From contig NZ_KB849755.1 in the NCBI RefSeq assembly GCF_000368925.1, forward strand, positions 1 to 64,000: 64,000 nt of DNA, in the 5' to 3' direction. The position numbers were made by a program, and so were the translations under genes. The stretch comes from Acinetobacter bereziniae LMG 1003 = CIP 70.12. Its GTDB lineage: Bacteria; Pseudomonadota; Gammaproteobacteria; Pseudomonadales; Moraxellaceae. The notes under the pieces were generated by a model. It did no database searches, had not been told where the DNA came from, and saw only the letters and a program-made list of their open reading frames with translations. Below, piece after piece: positions 35,675 through 45,291 of this stretch. How positions within the stretch are numbered: position 1 is the stretch's first letter; the number at the start of each line of letters is the position of its first letter.

Positions 35675-36913
35675 TTACTTTTTCTTTGAAGCATATCCCC
35701 GTTTTTTTAATTCTAATTTTGCAATCATTCCTTTATGAACTTCATCAGGTCCATCTGCTAAACGTAAGCTTCGTGCTTGTGCAAAAAAGCCAGTTAAAGG
35801 GGTATCGCGAGAAACGCCCATTCCCCCATGAATTTGGATCGCCATATCCACCACTTTTTCAAGGACTGAGGGAGCAACCACTTTAATTGCAGAAATTTCA
35901 GTAAGTGCTGCCATATTACCTTGAGTATCCATTTTGTAGGCTGCGTACAACGTTAATAGTCGAGCTTGATCAATCGCTACTCGCGCTTCTGCAACACGTT
36001 CTAAATTTCCACCCAGTTTCAAAATTTCTTTACCAAAAGCACTGCGGCTCATACCTCGATCAATCATCAATTCAAGGGATTTTTCTGCAGCGCCAATACA
36101 ACGCATACAATGATGAATACGACCAGGACCTAAACGACCTTGTGCGATTTCAAAACCTTGTCCCGCTCCACCAATAAAATGACTGACAGGCACACGGACA
36201 TTGTTGAAACTAATTTCACCGTGACCATGTGGTGCATCATAGTCACCAAATACAGGTAACATACGTTCTATTGTTACACCTTGTGTATCTACTGGAACCA
36301 GAACCATTGAGTGTTGATGATGACGGTCTTTATTTACATCAGGTGTATGCGCCATAAAGATAATAATTTTGGCATTGGGATCGCCTAAACCTGAAGACCA
36401 CCATTTACGACCATCTAAGACAATTTCGTCACCATCCACCACAGCTGTTGCCTGCATATTGGTTGCATCAGAGGAAGCAACAGCAGGTTCTGTCATACAA
36501 AATACTGAACGAATTTTGCCTTCTAATAGAGGTTGAAGCCATTGTTGTTTTTGCTGCTCTGAACCATAGCGCCAAAGCACTTCCATGTTGCCGCTATCTG
36601 GAGCATTACAATTAAATACTGTTGGTGCTAGTAAACTACGTCCAGACAGTTCAGCAATATGGGCATATTCCTGCACTGACAAGCCTGCCCCTAGTTCTGG
36701 ATCTGGCAGAAACATGTTCCAAAGCCCTGCTTTTTTTGCTTTATTTTTAAGAACTTCTAATTGTGCTGGCCATTGCCACGTTGTCCAGTCACCGCCTTGG
36801 TTAAGGTGATGAACTTCATTCCAAAATTCTGTTTCTACAGGTTCAATTTCATTTTCAATAAACGCTTTGGTCCGTTCGACATATTCTTTTGCACGTGCTG
36901 AAAGCTCAAACAT
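35675..36913 (-). CDS. Acyl-CoA dehydrogenase, ACAD10/11-like
   Basis: A 412-residue flavoprotein with the three acyl-CoA dehydrogenase domains: FAD/substrate loops MTEPAVASSDATNM and DGRKWWSSGLGDP, the arginine-rich RLGPGRIHHCMRCIGAAE, and the C-terminal IQIHGGMGVSRDTPL. The RIHHCMR and GVSRD patterns belong to the ACAD10/11 branch. It takes the ATG at 36913 behind AGGAAG, not the upstream start. First gene of the minus-strand cluster and divergent from a LysR regulator. Confidence 0.88.
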   Translation of the reverse strand: MFELSARAKEYVERTKAFIENEIEPVETEFWNEVHHLNQGGDWTTWQWPAQLEVLKNKAKKAGLWNMFLPDPELGAGLSVQEYAHIAELSGRSLLAPTVFNCNAPDSGNMEVLWRYGSEQQKQQWLQPLLEGKIRSVFCMTEPAVASSDATNMQATAVVDGDEIVLDGRKWWSSGLGDPNAKIIIFMAHTPDVNKDRHHQHSMVLVPVDTQGVTIERMLPVFGDYDAPHGHGEISFNNVRVPVSHFIGGAGQGFEIAQGRLGPGRIHHCMRCIGAAEKSLELMIDRGMSRSAFGKEILKLGGNLERVAEARVAIDQARLLTLYAAYKMDTQGNMAALTEISAIKVVAPSVLEKVVDMAIQIHGGMGVSRDTPLTGFFAQARSLRLADGPDEVHKGMIAKLELKKRGYASKKK

Positions 36914-37019
36914 TTTTATCTTCCTGTAAAATCTTTTGATCAATATTTGGATAACGACCTTTACTTTACATTAGCTGAAAATTTATTATGAACCAAATGA
37001 TTTAATTCAATATCAGACT

Positions 37020-37937
37020 ATGAATATGATTCATAATAATACGCATCTAGACCTATCAATTTTCAATCATGTTGATATTAATTTATATCCACTTTTTATC
37101 GCCATCTATGAGCAGAAAAGTATTTCTAAAGCGGCAAAAGTCTTGTTTATTACACAATCCGCTGCAAGTCATGCCTTACAAAGATTACGACAACATTTGC
37201 AAGATGATTTATTTGTACGCGTGGGCAGTAAAATGTTACCTACACCTTTTGCTGAACAGATCTATCCCACTGTGCAGAATGCATTATTTTCTTTTCAAGA
37301 TATTTCTAAACAAAAACAAATGTTTGATCCAAATTCAATACAAACACTGAGGGTTGCTGTACATGATGAAATTGAACCGATAATTTTCCCCCGCTTAATT
37401 CAACATTTTCAGAAATTGAACTTGAACATCCAATTTTTAAGCACGAAATTAGATCGTAAAAATGTTGTTGTAGATTTGGCTACACAGCAAGTGGATTTTG
37501 TGATTGATTTAGAACAAAACTATGGTGAAAAAATTAATTATCAAAACTTAGTACAAGATCAGTTTGTGATGTGTAGCCAACATAAGCAAATGAATCGTAA
37601 GCTTTATTTTTCATCACCGCATATTGGAGTGTCTTCACGCCGTACAGGTGTGCTCTTGGAAGATATATATTTGAATAAAGAACAGTATAATCGACAAATT
37701 TTTTTACGCTGTCAGCATTACTCAACTGCGCTGCAAGTTTTAGCACAATATCCTGAAGCGATTTTAACAATTCCAAAACAGATTTTGTCGCATCTGAATA
37801 TTGAAGATTGTATTCATATTTTTGATATTCCAGTTGATTTACCTGTTTTAAATATGGGCATCTATTGGCATCAAGCTTTAAGTGAAAATTCTAGACATAC
37901 TTTTTTAAGAGATGAAATTTTTAAAATTTTTGCTTAG
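37020..37937 (+). CDS. LysR-family regulator divergent from the acyl-CoA cluster
   Basis: A 305-residue LysR protein: N-terminal winged helix (VDINLYPLFIAIYEQKSISKAAKVLFITQSAASHALQRLRQHL, about residues 18-60) and an effector domain to the end. It resembles the NodD/LeuO-like branch by its first helix. It starts 106 bp from the acyl-CoA dehydrogenase gene on the other strand and most likely controls it. The inducer may be a hydroxyacyl-CoA, but this is inference. Confidence 0.83.
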   Translation: MNMIHNNTHLDLSIFNHVDINLYPLFIAIYEQKSISKAAKVLFITQSAASHALQRLRQHLQDDLFVRVGSKMLPTPFAEQIYPTVQNALFSFQDISKQKQMFDPNSIQTLRVAVHDEIEPIIFPRLIQHFQKLNLNIQFLSTKLDRKNVVVDLATQQVDFVIDLEQNYGEKINYQNLVQDQFVMCSQHKQMNRKLYFSSPHIGVSSRRTGVLLEDIYLNKEQYNRQIFLRCQHYSTALQVLAQYPEAILTIPKQILSHLNIEDCIHIFDIPVDLPVLNMGIYWHQALSENSRHTFLRDEIFKIFA

Positions 37938-38068
37938 GCTATTTTAGTAATGAAAATTTTATATAAACATCATTAAGACTTAACTCATACCTCATTAAGT
38001 CATGATCTCGCTCATTTTAGTTATTCCATTATTTTTGGTCCTTAACATAAATTTAAAATTTAAATCAT

Positions 38069-39973
38069 TCATGGATGTTGAGTTGTTTGCTTATTACATT
38101 GTTCAGCTTCAGCACCAAGCTTTAAAATATTCACAATATGTGCAATACAGTAGATGGTATTCAGTTGAACATGTTTATTTTCAAAGCTTTTTGAATGCTC
38201 ATAGCCATTGATAATAAAAGTTTCTTTAGGACTTCTACCCTCTGCGCGCACATCTTGTCCAGATTGATAGCTCACCGTACCATCTCCTGCACAAGTCGGT
38301 TTTAAATCCAAATAAAATGTCGCTTTATTGGTTTTTGAAATTTTAAATTTTTCATCCAATAAAATCTCTCTTACACCATCTTTTTTATATGCATTGTCTT
38401 GTAAATTATGCGCCTTGGTTCCGTCTATTTTTACTGATTCGTTTTCATCAATTTGACTCGTCTCTGCTGCGTTAATATCTGTACGGTCTTTGATATTAGG
38501 GAATTCAATGATCTGTTTCTTGCCATATAAACTCATTAATTCAATCAGTTCTTCTTCACTCGTAATGTTCAGGACTTCTTTACAACGCCAAACCACCTGT
38601 CCAAATGCTTTATAACTTCCATCAGCAGCATAGTTCGCATAAGTATTGCTATGGTAAACATCTTTAATATGATCGTGTAACCGTTGTACAATAACTAAAG
38701 TATCTTTATATACATCAAAAATACTATCATACCCCTCCTTATCAACTATTTTCGCAATCAAACCCGCCGGATCAATAAAATCAGGGTTAATCATTGCCCA
38801 CCAACAATCTTTACGTTGGTAAATATCAGTATAGGGGTCATTACTTTTTGGCAATGTTGCCGTGATTTCTCCTGTTGGTGTTTGAGCTTTAATGACCAAC
38901 CATGCGCTTGGATTTTTCGGAAAATCTATACTATTTGAATAGTTTGAAAAAGGTAATAACTCCAAACCACCTGGCGCACTTGCTAATGTTGCAGTCAAGC
39001 GTTCAGAGGTATCGCCAAACATAAATTTAGTTGCCCAAGCTAATGCACTATTGAGTAACCCTGTAGAAGCTTTCCATCCATCCCAACCCACAGTAAGGCG
39101 TTGATAGACTGCTGGTGCACCACTACCCGGCATTGCACCATGAACCACTCCTGCAATCTTATCTTTGACTTTATCATTTTGGATTAATGCACGAGTCACC
39201 AATCCACCCATAGAGTGGCTAACAATAATGAATTTCTTAAATTTTGCTGTCGGAAATTCTTTTTTCACTTGTGCCATGACTTCATTATTAAGCCGATCAG
39301 CAACTTGATCCGCTGACTTCATATTGGTCTGTAACCAATTATAGCCACAAGCAAACACTGGAAAGGCATAATCTGCCAACTCCTCATGTTGTGCCAAGTT
39401 TAATAAATCAATCGTATTTTGAGCAGACCAGTGATTGAGGTTTTTTTCAGTGTCTTGATTTGCATGTTGAACTATTTTTTCCCATTCCGCTGTACCATTA
39501 AACTTATCCTTTTCTTGATCTTTTAATTTTTTAAATGGACGATTTAACTGATTTTCCATATAAATCAACAAATCAGCATAACCAATAGTGATCACTGATC
39601 CCCAGCCACGTGCTAAAGCAAGCTCTTGGGTAAGATACGGCAGATCCTTCTTATTGATTTTAACATTGCCATCATAGCCCACTTCTGTGGTTTTAGGATT
39701 TAATGCAATTTGTCGCGCGCGAGCATCGCGTTTACTGTACTGAATAATTGTACTCAGTGAAATTCGGGGATACCAAACTTTATTTTTCTTTTTATCTTTA
39801 ATATTTGAACCCATAATGCCTGGAATAAAAATAATGGGAACCACATATTTGGCAGGTGCAAGAATTTCACACTCAGTTTTGACGCTACTCGGTGTGGTTT
39901 GTGACACATAGGATATCATTCCTGATTCGTATAGCGTTTCATATGGTTCATGGCTGTGTATATTGTTAGACAT
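38069..39973 (-). CDS. Type VI lipase effector, Tle4-like (PGAP1-type)
   Basis: A 634-residue alpha/beta hydrolase. Near the N-terminus PIIFIPGIMGSNI provides the oxyanion region, IIVSHSMGG holds the nucleophile (Ser254), AGDGTVSYQSG the acid (Asp564) and GYEHSKSF the histidine (His593). This is a full lipase triad with a long insert between Ser and Asp. Size, PGAP1-like fold and the adjacent Tli4-like genes match Tle4 phospholipases such as P. aeruginosa TplE. No Sec signal is present, as expected for type VI cargo. It follows two immunity genes and vgrG in one run. GAGAA precedes the ATG at 39973; the frame is open four codons further, overlapping the upstream gene. Confidence 0.82.
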   Translation of the reverse strand: MSNNIHSHEPYETLYESGMISYVSQTTPSSVKTECEILAPAKYVVPIIFIPGIMGSNIKDKKKNKVWYPRISLSTIIQYSKRDARARQIALNPKTTEVGYDGNVKINKKDLPYLTQELALARGWGSVITIGYADLLIYMENQLNRPFKKLKDQEKDKFNGTAEWEKIVQHANQDTEKNLNHWSAQNTIDLLNLAQHEELADYAFPVFACGYNWLQTNMKSADQVADRLNNEVMAQVKKEFPTAKFKKFIIVSHSMGGLVTRALIQNDKVKDKIAGVVHGAMPGSGAPAVYQRLTVGWDGWKASTGLLNSALAWATKFMFGDTSERLTATLASAPGGLELLPFSNYSNSIDFPKNPSAWLVIKAQTPTGEITATLPKSNDPYTDIYQRKDCWWAMINPDFIDPAGLIAKIVDKEGYDSIFDVYKDTLVIVQRLHDHIKDVYHSNTYANYAADGSYKAFGQVVWRCKEVLNITSEEELIELMSLYGKKQIIEFPNIKDRTDINAAETSQIDENESVKIDGTKAHNLQDNAYKKDGVREILLDEKFKISKTNKATFYLDLKPTCAGDGTVSYQSGQDVRAEGRSPKETFIINGYEHSKSFENKHVQLNTIYCIAHIVNILKLGAEAEQCNKQTTQHP

Positions 39974-39981
39974 TGTTATTC

Positions 39982-40983
39982 TCAAAATTTACGGATGGTT
40001 TTTAAAATTGATTCATAAAGTTTAATTGCATCGACCTGGTGTAAACTGCTACTTTGAGTCAGCGGGGAATCATATCCAGTGTCTACTTCAAAGCTAATTA
40101 AAGGGTCTTGATTGTTATTGGCAGTACCTGTATGTTCCCATAATGCACTTATGCCATCTCTACCTTTCATTTTTTCCACTGATATCCACTCTTGACCGGT
40201 TAAGTGACTAGTCTGTTTTTCTCCTTTACGAATATTGCCTTTGTCTATTTGAAGCTGACTTTGACCTACCTCTTTTAATTTCTTTTCGATGCGTGGAATC
40301 ATTGGTAAAACATATTCATCATTGGTCTCTGCTTCAAAACGTAACACAACTGTTGGATAGTTTTTAAAATCAAATGCATGAGTCTGAATGCTATAACGAT
40401 AGCGCTGAGTTTCATCTTTGATAAAACCTTGATAGATACATTGCCCTACTTCTTTGGGAACTTCATGTTCAGGACGATAACGTAAATTTCGAACCAGATT
40501 TTGAAGAGCTTCATTACTTTTCTCAGTTCTTTTAGGAGAATCACTATGTCCACCTTCAATCAAAAATACAACATTCTTGTCCCATACAAAACCAAACACT
40601 GTAAAAGGATGCCCTTCGTTCTTAGACTTTTTCCCTTTAATGATTTTAGTTAATCGACCATCTACGATTTGTTCTTTCGGATCATCTGTTATAAACCAAC
40701 CGTATTCAGAGTATTCCTTTCTGACTCGTTGAATAGCGTCATCAAAATCTTGTTTGGTGGCTTTGTTTTGCGAGCTAATCGTAAATGAATCGTATTTATC
40801 ATAACGTTCAAGTGGATTGGCTTCGGCTGGAATATCAACGACATAGCGCCCAATACAATAAGGTTTTGTTTTTTCTAAATTGATCATGTTATTTCCACTA
40901 TTGTTTATTTCAGATTTTGCAGTAATGCAGCCTACACTCATCAAGCAAGTGCTTAATAATAAAAAAAATAATATTTTGTTCAT
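39982..40983 (-). CDS. Tli4-like immunity lipoprotein, copy 2
   Basis: A 333-residue envelope protein with lipobox LMSVGC (cysteine at residue 19). It is therefore anchored at the membrane facing the periplasm, where Tle lipases act. The mature part matches the Tli4 family (KPYCIGRYVVDIPAEANPLERYDKYDSF; EVGQCIYQGFIKDE). By eye it shares about nine in ten residues with the next gene upstream apart from the signal region, so the two arose by tandem duplication. AAGAGA precedes the ATG. It ends 8 bp before the lipase start. Confidence 0.8.
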   Translation of the reverse strand: MNKILFFLLLSTCLMSVGCITAKSEINNSGNNMINLEKTKPYCIGRYVVDIPAEANPLERYDKYDSFTISSQNKATKQDFDDAIQRVRKEYSEYGWFITDDPKEQIVDGRLTKIIKGKKSKNEGHPFTVFGFVWDKNVVFLIEGGHSDSPKRTEKSNEALQNLVRNLRYRPEHEVPKEVGQCIYQGFIKDETQRYRYSIQTHAFDFKNYPTVVLRFEAETNDEYVLPMIPRIEKKLKEVGQSQLQIDKGNIRKGEKQTSHLTGQEWISVEKMKGRDGISALWEHTGTANNNQDPLISFEVDTGYDSPLTQSSSLHQVDAIKLYESILKTIRKF

Positions 40984-41044
40984 TGGTAGTCTCTTTTAAC
41001 TTTACGTGCTTGAGTGCTAGATTATTTTTTAAATATTGACATCC

Positions 41045-42040
41045 TTAAAATTTTCGGATGGTTTTTAAAATTGATTCATAGAGTTTTAATGCATCGATCT
41101 GCTGTAAACTGCTACTTTGAGTCAGCGGGGAATCATATCCAGTGTCTACTTCAAAGCTAATTAAAGGGTCTTGATTGTTATTGGCAGCACCTGTATGTTC
41201 CCACAATGCACTTATGCCATCTTTACCTTTCATTTTTTCCACTGATATCCACTCTTGACCAGTTAAGTAACTAGTCTGTTTTTCTCCTTTACGAATATTG
41301 CCTTTGTCTATTTGACGCCGACTTTGCCCTACCTCTTTTAATTTCTTTTCGATGCGTGGAATCATTGGTAAAACATATTCATCATTGGTTTCTGCTTCAA
41401 AACGTAACACAACTGTAGGATAGTTTTTAAATCTAAAACCAAGTTTTTGGATGCTATAACGATAGCGTTGAGTTTCATCTTTGATAAAACCTTGATAGAT
41501 ACATTGCCCTTCTTCTTTGGGAACTTCATGTTCAGGGCGATAACGTAAATTTCGAACCAGATTTTGAAGAGCTTCATTACTTTCGGCTGTCCACTGTGGT
41601 GTATCACTGTGCATACCTTCTATTAAAAATAATGTCTTTTTATCCCATACAAAACCAAACACTGTAAAAGGATGCCCTTCATTCTTAGACTTTTTCCCTT
41701 TAATGATTTTAGTTAATCGACCATCTACGATTTGTTCTTTTGGATCATCTGTTATAAACCAACCGTATTCAGAGTATTCCTTTCTGACTCGTTGAATAGC
41801 GTCATCAAAATCTTGTTTGGTGGCTTTGCTTTGCGAGCTAATCGTAAATGAATCGTATTTATCATAACGTTCAAGTGGATTGGCTTCGGTTGGAATATCA
41901 ACGATATAACGTCCGATACAATAAGGTTTTGTTTGATCTAAATTAAGTATATTGACATTACTATCATTAGCGACAGAATTGGCACATATACTGTGTGCTT
42001 GGATAATCAAAAAAGCCATTAAAATACACTGTTTAATCAT
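41045..42040 (-). CDS. Tli4-like immunity protein, copy 1 (soluble periplasmic form)
   Basis: A 331-residue Tli4-type protein. Its signal peptide (IKQCILMAFLIIQAHSICANS) has no lipobox, so this copy should be released into the periplasm, unlike its duplicate. Differences from copy 2 are concentrated in a few short patches (around KTLFLIEGMHSDTPQWTAES and QKLGFRFKN). The ATG at 42040 with GGA seven bases upstream is preferred; it overlaps the end of vgrG by 8 nt, so the genes are coupled. TTG at 42052 is an alternative. Confidence 0.8.
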   Translation of the reverse strand: MIKQCILMAFLIIQAHSICANSVANDSNVNILNLDQTKPYCIGRYIVDIPTEANPLERYDKYDSFTISSQSKATKQDFDDAIQRVRKEYSEYGWFITDDPKEQIVDGRLTKIIKGKKSKNEGHPFTVFGFVWDKKTLFLIEGMHSDTPQWTAESNEALQNLVRNLRYRPEHEVPKEEGQCIYQGFIKDETQRYRYSIQKLGFRFKNYPTVVLRFEAETNDEYVLPMIPRIEKKLKEVGQSRRQIDKGNIRKGEKQTSYLTGQEWISVEKMKGKDGISALWEHTGAANNNQDPLISFEVDTGYDSPLTQSSSLQQIDALKLYESILKTIRKF

Positions 42041-44771
42041 CGACATATCCAAGTAATGTGACCTTGGCTTTGGTCATGGCAAGCGAGGTCACTAGATCAG
42101 TTTTACCTTCTGCATCTGTGATACCTTCAATGATTTTTCCATTTTCAGTTTTAATTTTATACTTCATATTCGGCATTGCTTTACCTGCCTTATTTCGTAA
42201 CACAAAAAATTCATCATAGTCCACTTGTAGTTTAGGCATCGCTGTTAAATCAGTATTTAAAGTATCTCCTGGCATGGTTTTGATTTGACCAGCTTTTAAC
42301 GACAAAGTGCCAGGACAAACAATATCAATATTCCCGCCCTCCATTTTGAAGAAACTGCCGCCAGATGCGATCAATATCCCTTTACCACTTTCGATTTTGA
42401 CAAAATCATTTACCGAATACAGATGCATGAGTTCTTCTGAAGCAATTTTTAAGCGATCTGCTTGCGATTCAATTTCTACAGGACCTTGCCCAGCTTTAAT
42501 TTTGATTCCAGCAGTTTTAGCAAAGAGTGAAATCTTATCTAAAACATTTGCTAAAAATCCTCGACCAGAAAATATTTGAACATTACGTTCAGTGCTTAAA
42601 TCTATATTTTCTTTAGCTTGCGCAATAATTCCTTGATCTGCATCTAAAATCAGCGACTCTTTGGCATCAATCGCGATATAAGGTGTTGAATTTGATTCGT
42701 TCCATTGAGGTAAATTTGTCTTAATTGTTTCTTGCAAGCTCAGTTCTGGTTCAGTTGTTTGATGTTTATACGTTGCCGTTTGAATCACTTTATTTATTGC
42801 TAAAAATTTTTCGATATTCTGTTGTAAATGATGATGATCGAGTTGCTTTCCTAAAGCATTCTCAGCTTCTTCTGTGGTAATCAAGATACCTTTGGGTGCA
42901 CGCATTGCGCTCCACTGATCAGTCCTTAACTCAAAACCCTCTCCACGACCTTCACTTTCTGCGGTTTCTTTAGGGTGACTTAAATTGCCCAAATTCAGTT
43001 GACTCGCGCCATGACTCGATTGTAATTGTGTGCTTATTTGTGTAGTCGTATCATCAAACCTGAGTTGCCCAAAGCCCTCCCCAGCGACCTCTTTTGAACG
43101 AATACCACTGAGCTTTTTGGTGTCAGGTAGTTTGCCTTTAATATCGAACTGGGTTGGATTTCGATGTCCTTCATGAATCCGTCCAGTAATAAATGGTCGA
43201 TCAAGGTTTCCCTCAAAGAAATCTACCGCGACAATCTCTCCGACACGCGGGAGAAATCTTGCGCCATAACCTTCACCCGCCCAAGGGGTAAGCACATCGA
43301 CCCAAGCGGAGTCAGTGTCATTATCATTAGCTCCTGCACCGCCATCATGGGCATGGTCTTCTGTTCGGGTAAACAAGAAACGAATTTTTATTCGTCCCCA
43401 TTCATCGACATAGATTTCTTCACCATCCCCCACCACAATGGCACGTAGAACATATGTAGTTGGACGATGTGTTAATGGATGATATTCAGGTACAACACTT
43501 ACATGCCGTCGTACCAAAGTTAATTCGTTGCCTTGACGCTCTTGTTGACGGTCTTTGTTCGTTTGCCAGTGACTCAGGGTGAGGAGTTTTTCAATTTGAT
43601 CTTGAATGTCTTTGGGAAAATTGTTCTGATTATAAAAATGCTTACTTAATATCAACATCTCATTGTTTTCGCTATGATTCCTATCCAGCTCTGGATGACC
43701 TGTTAACTTAAACCAATAGCCGACCTGTATATCACGTACACTACTCTGTGCCTTAAAATATTTGGCTTGCAAAGCTTGGTATTGATTTAGTTGGGTACTC
43801 AACTTCTCTAGTTGATGATTGCCTGATGTTGTGGCTTGATCTTGACCTTTAAGATCACGAATCCAAGCAGGAGAAATACTCCACGCTTGTTCTAAACTTA
43901 AACTTTCATTGTCTCTATTTGCACTGTGTTTATGTGCACTCAGAATAGAACCACTGCCATCTTCCTGCGCTAAACTGTCTGCTTGCCAACGTTGTACATG
44001 GATTGCTGTTGACTGTAAATTGCGTTCAGCAATCAAACTGGTAATACTGTCATAAGCTTCAGTCGCATTTGATCGATGATAGCGAATGTTGCGACGTTCA
44101 AGTGCCTTAAACTGATCATTGTGATCAATTAATCTAAGTTTTTGTGGTTCAATACTTTGATTGTTGTTTAAAGCAATAAAATCAGATTCATCAATCAGCC
44201 AATTGATTGATTCCTCGCGTAGAATCCGAGTCAAATATGTGTAATCAGATTCGTTCAATTGCATAGAAAACGGGCGTACATCATAGCTCTTGCTGAGACC
44301 ACTCAGGTCCAGTTTTAAACTGGATGCAAACAAAGCGCTTTTGGCTCTCCATTCATTGAAAATTATTTCAAAAATTTCAGGAACACTTTTATCTAAAAAC
44401 ACCCGACTATTATGACGCTTATGCCATAAGCTTGTTGCATCTTGCAGGGTCAAACGATAAAGCGTAAAAGCCCCATCTGATTGTCCCTGACTCGCCCCAG
44501 TAATCATCCCTGTAGTTCTAAACAGCTTACCTGAATCTGTGACTTGATCTACAGAGACTTGGCAACCGATAAACGCTTTAAGTTCAATAAATGGATTGAG
44601 AGACAGGCAAATCAGTTCTGCTGACAATCCTTCATTGATGGCGTGATAACCATCAATACGTTGTAACATCACTTGTGCACTGAGTTCCAAGTTTGAAAAT
44701 TGAACACTAATTGCGCGTTTTTGTGTCCCATATCCCATTTTATCAAGAATAGTAAAAATATTATTCAACAT
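42033..44771 (-). CDS. vgrG: Type VI secretion spike protein VgrG with C-terminal TTR-like domain
   Basis: A 912-residue VgrG. The gp27-like base (residues about 1-380), the gp5 OB-fold with VVGDGEEIYVDEWGRIKIRFLF and WVDVLTPWAGEGYGARFLPRVGEIVAVDFFEGN, and a DUF2345-like beta-helix (about 690-830) are all present. The last 65 residues (FFVLRNKAGKAMPNMKYKIKT...GITDAEGKTDLV) form a transthyretin-like extension. In enteroaggregative E. coli such a tail binds the Tle1 lipase, so here it likely loads the lipase encoded downstream. The ATG at 44771 has AAGGT before it; 19 upstream codons are rejected. No core T6SS genes are in the window. Confidence 0.88.
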   Translation of the reverse strand: MLNNIFTILDKMGYGTQKRAISVQFSNLELSAQVMLQRIDGYHAINEGLSAELICLSLNPFIELKAFIGCQVSVDQVTDSGKLFRTTGMITGASQGQSDGAFTLYRLTLQDATSLWHKRHNSRVFLDKSVPEIFEIIFNEWRAKSALFASSLKLDLSGLSKSYDVRPFSMQLNESDYTYLTRILREESINWLIDESDFIALNNNQSIEPQKLRLIDHNDQFKALERRNIRYHRSNATEAYDSITSLIAERNLQSTAIHVQRWQADSLAQEDGSGSILSAHKHSANRDNESLSLEQAWSISPAWIRDLKGQDQATTSGNHQLEKLSTQLNQYQALQAKYFKAQSSVRDIQVGYWFKLTGHPELDRNHSENNEMLILSKHFYNQNNFPKDIQDQIEKLLTLSHWQTNKDRQQERQGNELTLVRRHVSVVPEYHPLTHRPTTYVLRAIVVGDGEEIYVDEWGRIKIRFLFTRTEDHAHDGGAGANDNDTDSAWVDVLTPWAGEGYGARFLPRVGEIVAVDFFEGNLDRPFITGRIHEGHRNPTQFDIKGKLPDTKKLSGIRSKEVAGEGFGQLRFDDTTTQISTQLQSSHGASQLNLGNLSHPKETAESEGRGEGFELRTDQWSAMRAPKGILITTEEAENALGKQLDHHHLQQNIEKFLAINKVIQTATYKHQTTEPELSLQETIKTNLPQWNESNSTPYIAIDAKESLILDADQGIIAQAKENIDLSTERNVQIFSGRGFLANVLDKISLFAKTAGIKIKAGQGPVEIESQADRLKIASEELMHLYSVNDFVKIESGKGILIASGGSFFKMEGGNIDIVCPGTLSLKAGQIKTMPGDTLNTDLTAMPKLQVDYDEFFVLRNKAGKAMPNMKYKIKTENGKIIEGITDAEGKTDLVTSLAMTKAKVTLLGYVDD

Positions 44772-44830
44772 TATTATGACCTTATTTTTAATGTAGAAAA
44801 ACTTAACACAAAATTTAAATATACTCAAAT

Positions 44831-44849
44831 AATAATGATAGTTATTATT
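44831..44849 (-). promoter_or_regulatory. Fur-like box at the vgrG promoter
   Basis: AATAATGATAGTTATTATT matches the 19-bp Fur consensus GATAATGATAATCATTATC at 15 positions. It abuts a candidate -35 (TTGAGT) with TAAGTT 17 bp on (minus strand), 60 bp before the vgrG start. Iron-bound Fur would repress the module. Confidence 0.5.
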
Positions 44850-44940
44850 GATTATCGTTGTTGGCGCACAAACACACCCTTTTAAACTATTGATTTAAAT
44901 AATAAAAAACTACAAAAAACAAAATTTTGTGTTTTAAACA

Positions 44941-44971
44941 TATGTACTTAATTATCATAATTAAGTACATA
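44941..44971. promoter_or_regulatory. Perfect 31-bp palindrome in the vgrG-DUF805 gap
   Basis: TATGTACTTAATTAT (44941-44955), one C, and its exact reverse complement (44957-44971). It is followed by a smaller hairpin, GTCGCTGC/GCAGCCAC. It lies 170 bp from vgrG and 320 bp from the DUF805 gene. The sequence could be a strong operator or a cruciform. The rest of the 520-bp gap shows no gene. Confidence 0.55.
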
Positions 44972-45291
44972 ATGGTCGCTGCTTTGCAGCCACTTTAAAG
45001 AAGATAAAAATCATCAATCAAAAATTATTTTTTTTACGGTACAGTTTTATCTGTACACGTTTTATTGTTGAGAATGTGCACCTTTAATTAATTTGAATTC
45101 GCCAGATTAAAAACTAAGTATTTTTAGTCGTTTATCCAGTTTAATACGATTAATATTATATCTAAAATGCTTAGGCTATTTAGATCAATATGATTGGCAT
45201 TGCTTATTTACCCTTGTTTATATTTTTGTTTTTGACTAAAATAGCGCCGAAAATTTAAACATTCTTAATAAAAACAACGTATAGGAAACTT

